Origin: CAKSQF01 sp963628435
Lineage (GTDB): Bacteria > Bacillota > Clostridia > Oscillospirales > CAG-272
Direction: 5' to 3'
Length of the DNA: 64,000 bases
Assembly: GCA_963628435.1 (NCBI GenBank)
Contig: CAVGEY010000002.1
Location: 83,046 to 147,045 of the forward strand
The notes under the pieces: model-generated
What the model was told of the DNA's origin: nothing
Databases searched by the model: none
What the model saw: only the letters and a program-made list of their open reading frames with translations
Translations under genes and position numbers: made by a program
Part shown: positions 53,379 through 62,368 of the stretch, piece after piece
How positions within the stretch are numbered: the stretch's first letter is position 1
Layout of the letters: every line of letters starts with the position of its first letter

Positions 53379-54137
53379 TCACAGCTGCATTTTCTCTCTA
53401 TCGTTTTTCTGTTCCTCCATATATTTTTTCATTATTTTCGGAAAATCCAAATAATTATCTATCTTTTCAAAGCCGAAATCGGACAAATATACCGATTCGT
53501 CATTTCCGCCCTCACCGTAATCATCACCGACAAAAACGACCTCATCATGGGCGATGCCGAGCTCATTACAGTAAGCGTTTAGCGCATAGTATTTGTTATA
53601 AGGCTTAGGTGCCATATCAAAAGAGGAAGATCCTCCCACAAAAACGGTATATTCGGGAAAAAGCTTTTTTACCTCACCGTAAAAGGCACGGCGCTTTGTT
53701 CTGTCCGGATCGAAAGCAAGCTTATCCTTTTGGTCGGCTTTTGTGCCGAGCAGCGGGAAAGTTATGCAGCCCGATGAATGATATTCAACATTATCGCCCT
53801 TAAAATCAGTGTAGCCGTAGCGTTCCCTCAACTCGGTTACCCGTCTTTCAACAGAGTCACGGTCTGTCGACACCCTATTGTCCTCAATAATTTCAATATC
53901 ATTTAAGGTTTTATTGTAGATTGCCGTTTGCATACCGTAATTTCCTATAATATCTATCGGGAAATGCCCCATCTGCTCAAAAATTCTGCGGCACATTCCC
54001 GCCCCGACCATACAAAGGCGACTCTTTTCGGCAAGCATTTCAAGTATCGCGCGGTTTTCCGCCGACAACGGTGTTTTGTGCTGCGTCAGTGTCCCGTCCA
54101 GATCAAAGGCAAAAAGTTTTGGATTAACGATTTTCAT
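53379..54137 (-). CDS. HAD-IIB family phosphatase/phosphomutase-like protein
   Basis: 252 residues. HAD motif I 'FAFDLDGTLTQHKT' holds the two catalytic Asp. The cap is type IIB and the late motif is 'VVFVGDDYGEGGNDESV'. 'GNYGMQTAIYN', 'CITFPLLGTKADQKDKLAFDPD' and 'GGSSSFDMAPKPYNKYYAL' resemble eukaryote-type phosphomannomutases more than Cof phosphatases. In this operon a phosphatase acting on a glycerol phosphate or polyol phosphate is possible, but unproven. It is the first gene of the operon. No strong ribosome binding site is visible; only GAGG lies about 17 bases upstream. Confidence 0.82.
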   Translation of the reverse strand: MKIVNPKLFAFDLDGTLTQHKTPLSAENRAILEMLAEKSRLCMVGAGMCRRIFEQMGHFPIDIIGNYGMQTAIYNKTLNDIEIIEDNRVSTDRDSVERRVTELRERYGYTDFKGDNVEYHSSGCITFPLLGTKADQKDKLAFDPDRTKRRAFYGEVKKLFPEYTVFVGGSSSFDMAPKPYNKYYALNAYCNELGIAHDEVVFVGDDYGEGGNDESVYLSDFGFEKIDNYLDFPKIMKKYMEEQKNDREKMQL

Positions 54138-54145
54138 AATTACTA

Positions 54146-54174
54146 TTGACCGCCTCGCTGTTTTATGATAATAT
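54146..54174 (+). promoter_or_regulatory. promoter of the DeoR regulator gene
   Basis: TTGACC (54146-54151), 17-base spacer, TAATAT (54169-54174). Its -10 overlaps the -10 of the opposing operon promoter. The leader is about 105 bases. Confidence 0.5.
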
Positions 54175-54200
54175 TATACTGCAAATGCACAAATACGCAA
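54173..54200 (-). promoter_or_regulatory. promoter of the HAD-G1PDH-GDPD-GpsA operon
   Basis: Read on the minus strand: TTGCGT (54200-54195), 16-base spacer, TATAAT (54178-54173). It faces and overlaps the DeoR promoter, so RNA polymerase can probably occupy only one at a time. Confidence 0.55.
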
Positions 54201-54287
54201 TATACGGCGTTCAAAATGCAACATAATCACATAATACGGTCAAAACGCGCAAATTTATATGATTTTTATGATCGATTGGGAGTTATT

Positions 54288-54986
54288 ATGAAAGAGGAAC
54301 AAATTGACAGATTGCTCAAAATAATAGGGGAAAACGGCTTCGCAACTGTGAAATATATCGCACGAACGGTATACGCCAGTGAATCGACCGTTCGCCGTCA
54401 GCTGACAACGCTTGAGCGGATGGGGCTTATTGTCCGCAGCTACGGCGGGGCCGAACTCAGAAAAGACAGCACAAACACCCCTATTGAAATGCGGCTTCAA
54501 AAAAATCACAAGCAAAAGGATATCATAGCAAAAAAGGCTTCGGAGATTATAACCGAAGATTCCACGGTTTTTATAGACGCTTCCTCAACCTGCATGCACA
54601 TGGCGCCTTATCTTGCCGAAAAAAAGCATATCACGGTATACACCTACAGCGCAAGGCTGTGCGATATTTTGGCGGAATACGGCGTTAAGGATGTATACTG
54701 TCTCGGCGGACTTTATAAAGCGGCTTCAAAGGTATTTATCGGGGAATATGCCGTTGATATGGCGCAAAAGGTATTTTACGATTTCTTTTTCTTTTCTTCA
54801 AGCGGGTTTTCGGACGGAATTGTCTCCGATTACAGTATGGATGAAACTCATATACGCCGCGCGATACTGCAGACCGCCGAAAAAAAATATTTTTTATGCG
54901 ACAGCGGAAAATTCGGCAAAAGATCGGCAAATATTCTTTGCAAGGAGACCGAACTGACCGGAATTATAACCGAAAAGGACGATTAA
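54288..54986 (+). CDS. DeoR family transcriptional regulator
   Basis: 232 residues. The N-terminal DeoR helix-turn-helix (about 5-55) has 'FATVKYIARTVYASESTVRRQLTTLERMGLI'. The C-terminal DeoRC effector domain (about 75-225) resembles sugar isomerases and usually binds a phosphorylated sugar or polyol; 'STVFIDASSTCMHMAPYL' is the phosphate loop region. GlpR, the glycerol 3-phosphate regulator, belongs to this family. It is divergent from the glycerol-phosphate operon, which it probably controls. GGGAG precedes the ATG at 54288; the frame runs further upstream through the promoter. Confidence 0.9.
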   Translation: MKEEQIDRLLKIIGENGFATVKYIARTVYASESTVRRQLTTLERMGLIVRSYGGAELRKDSTNTPIEMRLQKNHKQKDIIAKKASEIITEDSTVFIDASSTCMHMAPYLAEKKHITVYTYSARLCDILAEYGVKDVYCLGGLYKAASKVFIGEYAVDMAQKVFYDFFFFSSSGFSDGIVSDYSMDETHIRRAILQTAEKKYFLCDSGKFGKRSANILCKETELTGIITEKDD

Positions 54987-55060
54987 GCGCGGTTTTCGAT
55001 AATGTACGCAAAATTACACATTGCCATTGACGGAAAATACGGCATACGAAAACGATAATG

Positions 55061-55098
55061 CAAAACGACGGCAGAGCTTTTTCTCTGCCGCCGTTTTG
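55061..55098. terminator. terminator between the deoR gene and the 55-56 kb gene
   Basis: 15-bp stem with one mismatch (arms 55062-55076 and 55083-55097) carrying A4 and T4 at its base. It can serve both convergent genes. Confidence 0.8.
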
Positions 55099-55121
55099 CT
55101 GTTTTATGATTTTATGTGTTT

Positions 55122-56642
55122 TTAATAATAAATATCGAAGAAATCATCGGGAATGTCGTACTCGTCGTCTGTCGGAAATCCAAACCACTTGGAAAGGTCG
55201 CCGCCGAGTTTTGCAAAATCTTCATCGGTAAGCGAGAGCAGATCGACAAATTTTTCGGGAAATTCGGGCATCGACTCGCCGTAAACACATTCAAGCGTCA
55301 GGTCGCAGACCGTGGTGTCTTCGCCTTCGGACATTTCATCGATACTGAGCAGGAAGTGTTTGCTGTCGTTTTCGTATTTTCCCTTAACCGTAAATTCAAA
55401 ACAGTCATCGTATTCGGTGCCGACATCAACAGTTCTTTCAACGGTGAGTTTGTATTTGCCGTCATTAAGTTTGTATTTCACATTAAAGGTTACAAATTCG
55501 CCGTAGTTCGCTTTCGCGGTAAATCCGTCTTCGGTCTTCGTATAAACCAATTTCGCGAGAACGGTTGTCTCACCCGAATAAACAGACGATACCTTGACGG
55601 AAAATGTGTCATCCTCCGTCACATCAAGCGACAGAACATAACGCTTTTCGCCGACATACACCGTGACTTTCAGCGTCTTCATATCATGCATCATCGAAGA
55701 AGCGGTTATCTCGACTTTCAGCTTGAACGACATCTCGGACAGACCGTCGACAATATAGTCAATTATATCTTCATCGGTGAAAATTTCTTTCCAGCTGTCA
55801 TAAGAACCGATTCCCATGTCCGAAAAGACATATCCGAAATTATCGTCAAGATATTTTATGAAATTCTTGTCTTTTGCCGCGGTATCGAACAAATCTTCGA
55901 GAATCTTGCCGACTGTTTCATCGTCAAGCGTGAGAGTCACAACACGGCTGCCCGATTCGTTTTCCGATTCCTTTTCGGCATATTCCCAGAATTTGTTTTT
56001 AAGAAGATCGGCATATTTTTTCGCGTACTTTTCACCGTCATCCCTGGTTTTTTCGACATCGGACGCGATATTCGTGAGCGATTCTTTTATTGTGTCGATA
56101 TCCATGCCGGTGGTGCCGAGAATTTCATCGAGAAGTTCGGACTCTTCGATTTTCTTCGCGAGTCCGTCGTATTCCACTCCGTAAACATCATCGAGCATGC
56201 TGAGTTTCAGATAAAGTCCCTTTTCGGAGGAATAGAGCGTACCGCCCTCGCCGTCGACATTAACTTTCACGACATTTTTGCCGGTTTTGCGTTTCGACCA
56301 GATGCTGATATCGATTGGCGTATCAATCAGTTCGCTTTCTTCTCCGATTGAAAACTCAATCCTGCCGTCATCATAAGCTTTTGAGAGCGCAGTGAGTGCA
56401 TCGATATTTTCGATTCTTTCAATCAGATCGTTCATCGCAGAATTTGTAACCGATTTATCGGTATTTGCGCTTACGGCAAAAGCACCGACAATCACAAGGG
56501 CAACCGCCGCAATAATCGGAACAAAGACGGACGGTGAGAGAAGTTTTTTCAGAAAAGAGTTCTTTTTCGGAGTTTTTTCGCCCGATTCGACAGCTTCGCC
56601 GATCGGATTTTCCGAATTATTCATATTGTCCATATTATCCAT
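55122..56642 (-). CDS. membrane-anchored protein of unknown function, acidic
   Basis: 506 residues. A short cytoplasmic start (with repeated Met-Asp-Asn triplets) precedes one membrane helix (about 37-58, 'SVFVPIIAAVALVIVGAFAV'). A large outside domain rich in Asp, Glu, Thr and beta strands follows. I do not recognise a named family with confidence; similar single-helix proteins are common in Clostridia. The acidic C-terminus (last 20 residues) is notable. GAGGAGG precedes the first ATG; in-frame ATGs follow at residues 4 and 7. It stands alone, with a T-rich 3' boundary. Confidence 0.75.
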   Translation of the reverse strand: MDNMDNMNNSENPIGEAVESGEKTPKKNSFLKKLLSPSVFVPIIAAVALVIVGAFAVSANTDKSVTNSAMNDLIERIENIDALTALSKAYDDGRIEFSIGEESELIDTPIDISIWSKRKTGKNVVKVNVDGEGGTLYSSEKGLYLKLSMLDDVYGVEYDGLAKKIEESELLDEILGTTGMDIDTIKESLTNIASDVEKTRDDGEKYAKKYADLLKNKFWEYAEKESENESGSRVVTLTLDDETVGKILEDLFDTAAKDKNFIKYLDDNFGYVFSDMGIGSYDSWKEIFTDEDIIDYIVDGLSEMSFKLKVEITASSMMHDMKTLKVTVYVGEKRYVLSLDVTEDDTFSVKVSSVYSGETTVLAKLVYTKTEDGFTAKANYGEFVTFNVKYKLNDGKYKLTVERTVDVGTEYDDCFEFTVKGKYENDSKHFLLSIDEMSEGEDTTVCDLTLECVYGESMPEFPEKFVDLLSLTDEDFAKLGGDLSKWFGFPTDDEYDIPDDFFDIYY

Positions 56643-56760
56643 TAGCCTGGTATCCTCCTCTTTTTATTCTGTTTATTCTGTGTCTGCATATCGATCCTGT
56701 CTGCATTATACATTATATTCTTACATTTGTCAACAATTTGCTCGGATTTTCGACATTTTT

Positions 56761-58941
56761 TCAGTCTGCCGTATCGAAGAAAATTACCGCGCTGTCGCCG
56801 TCGCCGTTTGCTACATTTGTCAGATTGAGCCCTGCCTTCATCAGCAGCGCGCCCGAGCAGACATCGCCTGTCATGCTGTTTTTATACATTCTGTCGGGCA
56901 GTAGTCCGCCGAGTTTAACGATAAGATGGGGCGTATTTTCATAGCGCATTGTAACAACGGTTACCATTGCCCTCTTTTTGTCCTGCGAAACGATTTCCCA
57001 TACCGCTCTGAATCTGTCGTCAAAAGGCGAAACGAGTCTGTATAGATCGCCGCTTCTTATAAGATCGTAATTTTCATGGTACGCTCTGACCTCGTTTCTG
57101 ACCTCATCGGCTTCTCTTTCGGTGAGCTTTCGCGGATCAAGCTCATATCCGAATGTACCCCACATAGCGACATTCGCGCGTGTCTTTATTCCCGTTCTGC
57201 CGCATGCCGACACATGCGCGCCGACGGTTGACGCGGGATAACAGTAAGACGTGCCGAACTGTATATACAGTCTTTCGAGCGGATCTGTGTTGTCGCTTGC
57301 CCAAATCTGCGGAGAGAATGACAGCATCGCGGGATCGAATCTCGCGCCGCCGCCCGAACAGTTTTCGAGCAGAATATTCGGGAATGTCTTTGTGAGTCTG
57401 CCCATCAGATCGTATGTGCCGAGTATGAATCTATGGAAAAACTCCTGTTTTCTGCCGTTCGGCAGTTTTGCCGAACCCGCATCCGATATATTGCGGTTGA
57501 AATCCCACTTTACATAGTCGATTTTATTATTTGAAAGCACGTCGTACATCTTCTGCCAGATATAGTCGCGCACGTCTTCTCTCGACATATCGATGACATA
57601 CTGATTGCGGGCAATCATCGGATCGCGGTTGTCGACATGCACCGCCCAGTCGGGATGAGCGCGGTATATATCCGAGTCGGGCGAAATCATTTCGGGCTCA
57701 TACCAGATTCCGAATTTGAGTCCTTCGGCATTTACTCTCTCGATGAGCGAGCCGAGCCCGCCTTTCAGCTTGTTTTCGTTCACATACCAGTCGCCGAGCG
57801 AGCTTCTGTCGTCATTTCGTCTGCCGAACCATCCGTCATCCATGACGAGCATCTCGATTCCGAGCTTTTTCGCCTCTTTTGCGAAAGCGACAAGTTTGTC
57901 ATCATCGAAATCGAAAAATGCGGCTTCCCAGCTGTTTATAAGCAGAGGGCGTTTTTCGGTTTTGTATTTTCCGCGCACAAGATTGTTATTGTAAAATCTG
58001 TGATAGATTCGGCTCATCTCGCCGATGCCGTCCTCTGTATAGACCATCACGAGTTCGGGAGTGAAAAATGATTCATTGACGTCGAGATTCCATTCGAAAT
58101 CGGTCGGATTGATGCCCATTATAAAGCGGGCGGTCGAGTTGAAATCCGATTCGGCAAGCGCCGAGAAGTTGCCCGAATAAACGAGGTTGAATCCGTACGC
58201 CTCCCCGTGCGTTTCGGCAGCGTCATGAGCGGCGATTATCACGAACGGATTTTGCGCATTGCCGGATGCCCCGCGCATACTTTCGATTCCCTGCACTCCG
58301 TGAGAGAGCTTACGGCGTTCGATATAACGCTCCTTTGCATGGCGTCCGTAGAATGTAATCATATCATAGTCGAGCGAATCGAAATTTATGCATCCGCTGA
58401 ACGCCCTCTCAATCGCCATTTTTCGATCGCTTTCGTTTGTTATGCGGCTATGGCGGGTAATAACTCCGTAATCATCGAAAACGGTATAATAAAGTGTAAC
58501 CGAAAGTCCGGTTGATTTATCTGCGGCGTAGATTTCGAGGGTGTCCGCCCCGTCGCCGCCGTTTACATAGGTCGACGGAAGTCCGGGAATTTCGGGTTTG
58601 CCTTTATAGATTTTGTGGCCGGTATATCTTATGTCGGTTACCGTATCTCCGCAGCCGTTTTTGACCGAGAGAGCCGAAATTCTGAAATCGCCCGCGCCGC
58701 CGCAGCCGTATTCCATCGGAGCGGTGTCGGGAGAAAATCCGTGTTCTCCTATGACCGGATTTGCGGGGCTGAACGAGGCGTTCGGCGTTCTGCATTCACG
58801 CGACGGAACATAAGTGTCCGGGATTTTTGCGCCGTAATAAAGATTCAGAAGATAATTTTCATCATGGATTTTGATTATATAGCTTGATGTTTTACTGTCA
58901 AGCTTAAAGGTTCTTTTTTCGCTGTCAAAAACAATCGACAT
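56761..58941 (-). CDS. glycoside hydrolase family 36 alpha-galactosidase
   Basis: 726-residue enzyme releasing alpha-galactose from raffinose-type or galactomannan oligosaccharides. The N-terminal beta-supersandwich domain is followed by the TIM barrel with 'MLVMDDGWFGRRNDD', 'GLKFGIWYEPEMISPDSD', and the nucleophile Asp in 'DYVKWDFNRNISD'. 'ENCSGGGARFDPAML' lies between, and the acid/base Asp is in 'WASDNTDPLERL'. A C-terminal beta domain follows. There is no signal peptide. I chose the ATG at 58941 with CGGAGA upstream; the frame opens 42 bases earlier. The terminator of the upstream GH51 gene lies just before it. Confidence 0.95.
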   Translation of the reverse strand: MSIVFDSEKRTFKLDSKTSSYIIKIHDENYLLNLYYGAKIPDTYVPSRECRTPNASFSPANPVIGEHGFSPDTAPMEYGCGGAGDFRISALSVKNGCGDTVTDIRYTGHKIYKGKPEIPGLPSTYVNGGDGADTLEIYAADKSTGLSVTLYYTVFDDYGVITRHSRITNESDRKMAIERAFSGCINFDSLDYDMITFYGRHAKERYIERRKLSHGVQGIESMRGASGNAQNPFVIIAAHDAAETHGEAYGFNLVYSGNFSALAESDFNSTARFIMGINPTDFEWNLDVNESFFTPELVMVYTEDGIGEMSRIYHRFYNNNLVRGKYKTEKRPLLINSWEAAFFDFDDDKLVAFAKEAKKLGIEMLVMDDGWFGRRNDDRSSLGDWYVNENKLKGGLGSLIERVNAEGLKFGIWYEPEMISPDSDIYRAHPDWAVHVDNRDPMIARNQYVIDMSREDVRDYIWQKMYDVLSNNKIDYVKWDFNRNISDAGSAKLPNGRKQEFFHRFILGTYDLMGRLTKTFPNILLENCSGGGARFDPAMLSFSPQIWASDNTDPLERLYIQFGTSYCYPASTVGAHVSACGRTGIKTRANVAMWGTFGYELDPRKLTEREADEVRNEVRAYHENYDLIRSGDLYRLVSPFDDRFRAVWEIVSQDKKRAMVTVVTMRYENTPHLIVKLGGLLPDRMYKNSMTGDVCSGALLMKAGLNLTNVANGDGDSAVIFFDTAD

Positions 58942-58986
58942 TTTATTTTCTCCGTTTTTATAATATTTTATTTGATTTTTCAATGA

Positions 58987-59025
58987 AAATTCACGGCATT
59001 TCGCAAGCGGAAACGCCGTGATTTT
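58987..59025 (-). terminator. terminator of the GH51 gene
   Basis: Hairpin arms TCACGGCATTTCGC and AAACGCCGTGA around a short loop, A/T-rich at its base, just past the stop codon of the minus-strand GH51 gene. Confidence 0.75.
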
Positions 59026-59033
59026 ATTAGCGG

Positions 59034-60530
59034 TTATTTTTCCGCGAACCGGACAACCGAGAAAGAAAGCGGTTTTGCCGTATATGCAAATCTTCCGTCC
59101 GACTGTTTTCTTGCGGCGTCGCCCTTTATCATTTTTACTTTTTCTTCTTCACCGAGATTGTTGGTGTCGAATTTATCGTTATAATCGAGGGTGAACGATT
59201 CGGTAAATTCGAGATTGTCAAAACCGTCAAAGCAGAGCGAGACATCTTCGCTTTCGGTTTCGCGGGTATTTACGATAAAGCAGGTCAGCTCGCCCGTATT
59301 GTCGTCATAGGTGTTCGCGGTATAAATATACGGAACTTTTCCGTATATCGAGTCGTATCCGTCAGAATCGGAAAGCGATTCGAGCGTATAGCCTTTCGCG
59401 TATTTCGAGCCGTAGGCAAACGGGAAGAATGTCGTCTGTCTTATCGCCTTTTTGTCATGCTCGCAGAGTATGGGCGCGATTACATTGATAACCTGAGCAA
59501 GGCATGCCATCTTTACGCAGTCGGCATTGTTCAGAAGAGTCATCATGAGAGTCGCGAAAACTATCGCATCGATCGCGGTATAGTGATTTTCGGCGAGAAC
59601 CGACTCGACCTCCCATTTTTCCTTCTGACGGTTCCCCTCCTGCATGTGCCAGACATTCCATTCGTCAACCGACAGATAAACCTGTTTGCGGCTTCTCTTG
59701 TATGCCTTTACATATTCGATTGTCGCTTTTCCCGTTTTTATAAAAGCATCGAAATCGACAAACGAGCCGAGAAAATCTCCGACTCTCTTCTTGTCGGCAT
59801 ACGGGAACTCGTAATATCTGTGAAGTGAGAGGAACTCAACCTCGTTATATGTGTTCTCAAGAACGATTCTGTCCCATTCGGGGAATGTGGGCATACCCGG
59901 TCCGCTGCTTCCGCATACGGTCAGCTTGATTGACGGATCTACCATTTTCATTATTTTTGCGGTTTCATGAGCGAGTCTGCCGTATTCGTTCGCTTTTTTC
60001 GTGCCTATCTGCCAGTCGCCGTCCATCTCGTTGCCGATGCACCAGCGTTCGATTCCGAACGGCTCCGCTCTGCCGTTTTTCGCGCGTTCATCTGTCAGCG
60101 CCGTCTTTCCGGCATGGTTGCAGTATTCGACATATTCGCCCGCGTCTCTCGGCGTTCCCGTTCCCATGTTCGTGGCGAGCATAACTTTCGAGCCGATGCT
60201 CTTTGCCCAGTCACAGAACTCGTGCGTTCCGATTGTATTCGGCTCGGTCTGTCCCCACGCGAGATTGAGTCTGACCTTTCTTTCGCCGACTCCGTCTCTC
60301 CAGTCATATCCCGAAACATAGTTTCCGCCCGGGTATCTTATTATATCGACTCCGAGTTCACGGACAAGATCTTTTACGTCCTCTCTGTATCCGTCTTTAT
60401 CCGAGTAAATGCTGCCCGGATCGTATATTCCGCCGTATATGCTTCTGCCGAGATGTTCGATAAAAGCACCGAATATTTCGTGTTCTATTTTACCTACTCT
60501 GTGTTTCTTATAAAGGCTGATTGTAACCAT
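59034..60530 (-). CDS. glycoside hydrolase family 51 alpha-L-arabinofuranosidase
   Basis: 498-residue cytosolic enzyme that removes alpha-L-arabinofuranosyl units from arabino-oligosaccharides. 'IFGAFIEHLGRSIYGGIYDPGS' and 'IRYPGGNYVSGYDWRDGVG' are GH51 signatures. The acid/base Glu is in 'WCIGNEMDGDWQIG' and the nucleophile Glu in 'VYLSVDEWNVWH'. The C-terminal beta domain is intact. GGGCGGA precedes the ATG. The GH36 gene downstream is in the same direction but behind a terminator. Confidence 0.96.
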   Translation of the reverse strand: MVTISLYKKHRVGKIEHEIFGAFIEHLGRSIYGGIYDPGSIYSDKDGYREDVKDLVRELGVDIIRYPGGNYVSGYDWRDGVGERKVRLNLAWGQTEPNTIGTHEFCDWAKSIGSKVMLATNMGTGTPRDAGEYVEYCNHAGKTALTDERAKNGRAEPFGIERWCIGNEMDGDWQIGTKKANEYGRLAHETAKIMKMVDPSIKLTVCGSSGPGMPTFPEWDRIVLENTYNEVEFLSLHRYYEFPYADKKRVGDFLGSFVDFDAFIKTGKATIEYVKAYKRSRKQVYLSVDEWNVWHMQEGNRQKEKWEVESVLAENHYTAIDAIVFATLMMTLLNNADCVKMACLAQVINVIAPILCEHDKKAIRQTTFFPFAYGSKYAKGYTLESLSDSDGYDSIYGKVPYIYTANTYDDNTGELTCFIVNTRETESEDVSLCFDGFDNLEFTESFTLDYNDKFDTNNLGEEEKVKMIKGDAARKQSDGRFAYTAKPLSFSVVRFAEK

Positions 60531-60646
60531 ATTCGTTCCGCCCTTTCGGATTATTTGACGGCAAAGCTCCTCCGTCTAATGCAATTATACAGCATAATGC
60601 CGAAAAGTCAATATATTTTCGCCTGTTTTTTGTTGTTTTTTGAAAA

Positions 60647-61774
60647 TCACCGATATTGCGACTGTGTCACCTCATAGGGATTTGCCACCGCGTTCATCGC
60701 CGACTCTATCGCGATTTTCCTGTATGCGTCGCTGACTCCCGACGGCTTATATTCGATATCGCTTATATCCTCGCCCGTAAGTGCGTGGACGATCGTGAGC
60801 CCCGCGATATATCTTCCGAAATCATAGCTCAGATGGAATCCGTCGCGGGTGATGCGGTCGCCGACCGATGATGTGCGCGCGTTCTGAACGGCGGTTCCGT
60901 TCGGGATAATCCTGAAGAAATCCGTGTTCCTGATTTTCTTTTGCACTGCCTCGACAATGGCATTATACATTGTCATCTGATCGCTTTTATAATTCGGGAA
61001 TTCGCCGTGGGTGGAATCTTGCTGATATGCCCACGTCATATTCCAGATGAGTTTTACATCGGGATTTGTCGCTTTTTCTTTTACATAATCCACCAGCTTC
61101 CGCAGAGGCGCGTATGTCGACAGCTGTCCGCTCGATCCGCTTGCCTGCTGCAGCGAAATATAATCCCAGTCGGCGTATGTGATGCCCTCTTCGAGCGTTT
61201 TTCCCGTATTATGAGTCCAGGTTCCGTTTTTGTAAATCTGCAGATCATAGGCGGCGTTGTTTTTAACGCTGTTCTGATAGTGAGTGTATATACTGCATCC
61301 GCCGATATACATATTGCAGACGTTTACATCTTCGATTCCGAGCGAGTGCGCGATTTCGTAAATATACTGCACGGTATCTTCGGAAAAGCTGTTTCCGATC
61401 ATTAAAAGAGAGAGTTTTTTCATGCTGTTCACCTTCACATTGTATTTGTATATTAAATCGCCGAATCCGACCGTTATTTCGTATAGGCCGGGTTTGTATG
61501 CGTTGTATTCGGAAACAACAGTACATTCCGAAATATCGATATTTTCCGAATGACCGTCAGTATAGACGACAGAGACATCTGCTCCGATTGCCGAAAAATT
61601 CTCACCGAATTCAAATTCGCTTTTTTGATTTTGAAGAACAAGACTTTCGGCAGTCGGGGGCGCGTCGGCTGTTTGATTTTCGGTTGTATTTTGCGGATTA
61701 CCGCCTGCCCCTGCACACGCCGATAAAATCACAAGCAGCGAGAGGGCAAGTATAAACGAAAGGTGTTTTTTCAT
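60647..61774 (-). CDS. DUF4886 (SGNH-like) lipoprotein
   Basis: 375 residues. The signal peptide ends in LSAC (Cys about 20). A bacterial Ig-like domain (about 45-118, with 'SVVYTDGHSENIDIS' and 'KPGLYEITVGFGD') is followed by the DUF4886 domain. That domain starts 'LSLLMIGNSFSEDTVQYIYEIA', with the GNSFS variant of the GDS motif. 'DYISLQQASGSSG' is typical. 'DGFHLSYDFGRYIAGL' holds the terminal His. It is probably an extracellular carbohydrate esterase. An ATG at 61774 or a GTG six bases upstream could be the start; AAGGAA suits either. Confidence 0.88.
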   Translation of the reverse strand: MKKHLSFILALSLLVILSACAGAGGNPQNTTENQTADAPPTAESLVLQNQKSEFEFGENFSAIGADVSVVYTDGHSENIDISECTVVSEYNAYKPGLYEITVGFGDLIYKYNVKVNSMKKLSLLMIGNSFSEDTVQYIYEIAHSLGIEDVNVCNMYIGGCSIYTHYQNSVKNNAAYDLQIYKNGTWTHNTGKTLEEGITYADWDYISLQQASGSSGQLSTYAPLRKLVDYVKEKATNPDVKLIWNMTWAYQQDSTHGEFPNYKSDQMTMYNAIVEAVQKKIRNTDFFRIIPNGTAVQNARTSSVGDRITRDGFHLSYDFGRYIAGLTIVHALTGEDISDIEYKPSGVSDAYRKIAIESAMNAVANPYEVTQSQYR

Positions 61775-61813
61775 TGACACACAGATTCCTTTTCCTTTTT
61801 ATTATATCGACAA

Positions 61814-61850
61814 ACAATGGCAGAGTTCCGACTCTGCCATTGTTCGATGT
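61814..61850. terminator. hairpin after the DUF898 gene
   Basis: Stem ACAATGGCAGAGT/ACTCTGCCATTGT with a short loop. The T-tract is better on the plus side, but its position fits the 3' end of the minus-strand DUF898 gene. Confidence 0.6.
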
Positions 61851-61861
61851 TTTTTGAAAAA

Positions 61862-62188
61862 TCAGTTTTCTTCGGCAAAATGCGTATGCTCGACAGTCCA
61901 TTTTTTCAGTTTGATATCGAGCCAGAATCCGTAGATACCGAGAGTAACAAGCGTCAGCAGGAACCAAATGATGTATTTGCCGAAAAGTCCCGTGCCCGTT
62001 CCGTCAAATCTGAGGCGTCTGCCGTTTATAACGGTGTGCTTTGCTTCCCACGATTCAAGCATGCAGACTGCCCACGGAGTACCTATTCCGAATGTGATGC
62101 CGATGATAAGTCCTGCGAGAATTCTCCAACCTATCAGCTGAAGAAGTTTGCCGTCAAAATAACTTGTTGCCGCTGTTGTTCCGTCCAT
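61862..62188 (-). CDS. small DUF898 family membrane protein
   Basis: 108 residues, about a single unit of the YjgN/DUF898 family. 'SYFDGKLLQLIGWRILAGLIIGITFGIGTPWAVCMLESWEAKHTVINGRRLRFDGTG' spans one membrane helix and the conserved 'R.L.FdGtg' block, and 'LFGKYIIWFLLTLVTLGIYGFWLDIKLKKWTVEHTHF' spans the second. YjgN has several such units; this single-unit form is common in Firmicutes. The function is unknown. GGAGG lies eight bases before the ATG at 62188. Confidence 0.82.
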   Translation of the reverse strand: MDGTTAATSYFDGKLLQLIGWRILAGLIIGITFGIGTPWAVCMLESWEAKHTVINGRRLRFDGTGTGLFGKYIIWFLLTLVTLGIYGFWLDIKLKKWTVEHTHFAEEN

Positions 62189-62368
62189 TGAAAGATCCTC
62201 CGTATAAATATTATGATGCGAGAGCATCTGCGGTTATTATAGCATAATTATGCGGATTTTCACATATTCGTGTGATATTTGTACAATATATGAAAAAAAT
62301 TGTAACAATGACTATATTTTCGCCGATTTCGGCTGATGATAAACGGCTTTTTTGTGATTTTCGGCATA

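Noticed and set aside
55116..56351. 411-residue plus-strand open frame opposite the 55-56 kb gene
   Set aside because: Exact shadow of the minus-strand gene, which has a ribosome site, a membrane helix and normal composition. The shadow frame is unusually rich in Phe and Arg.
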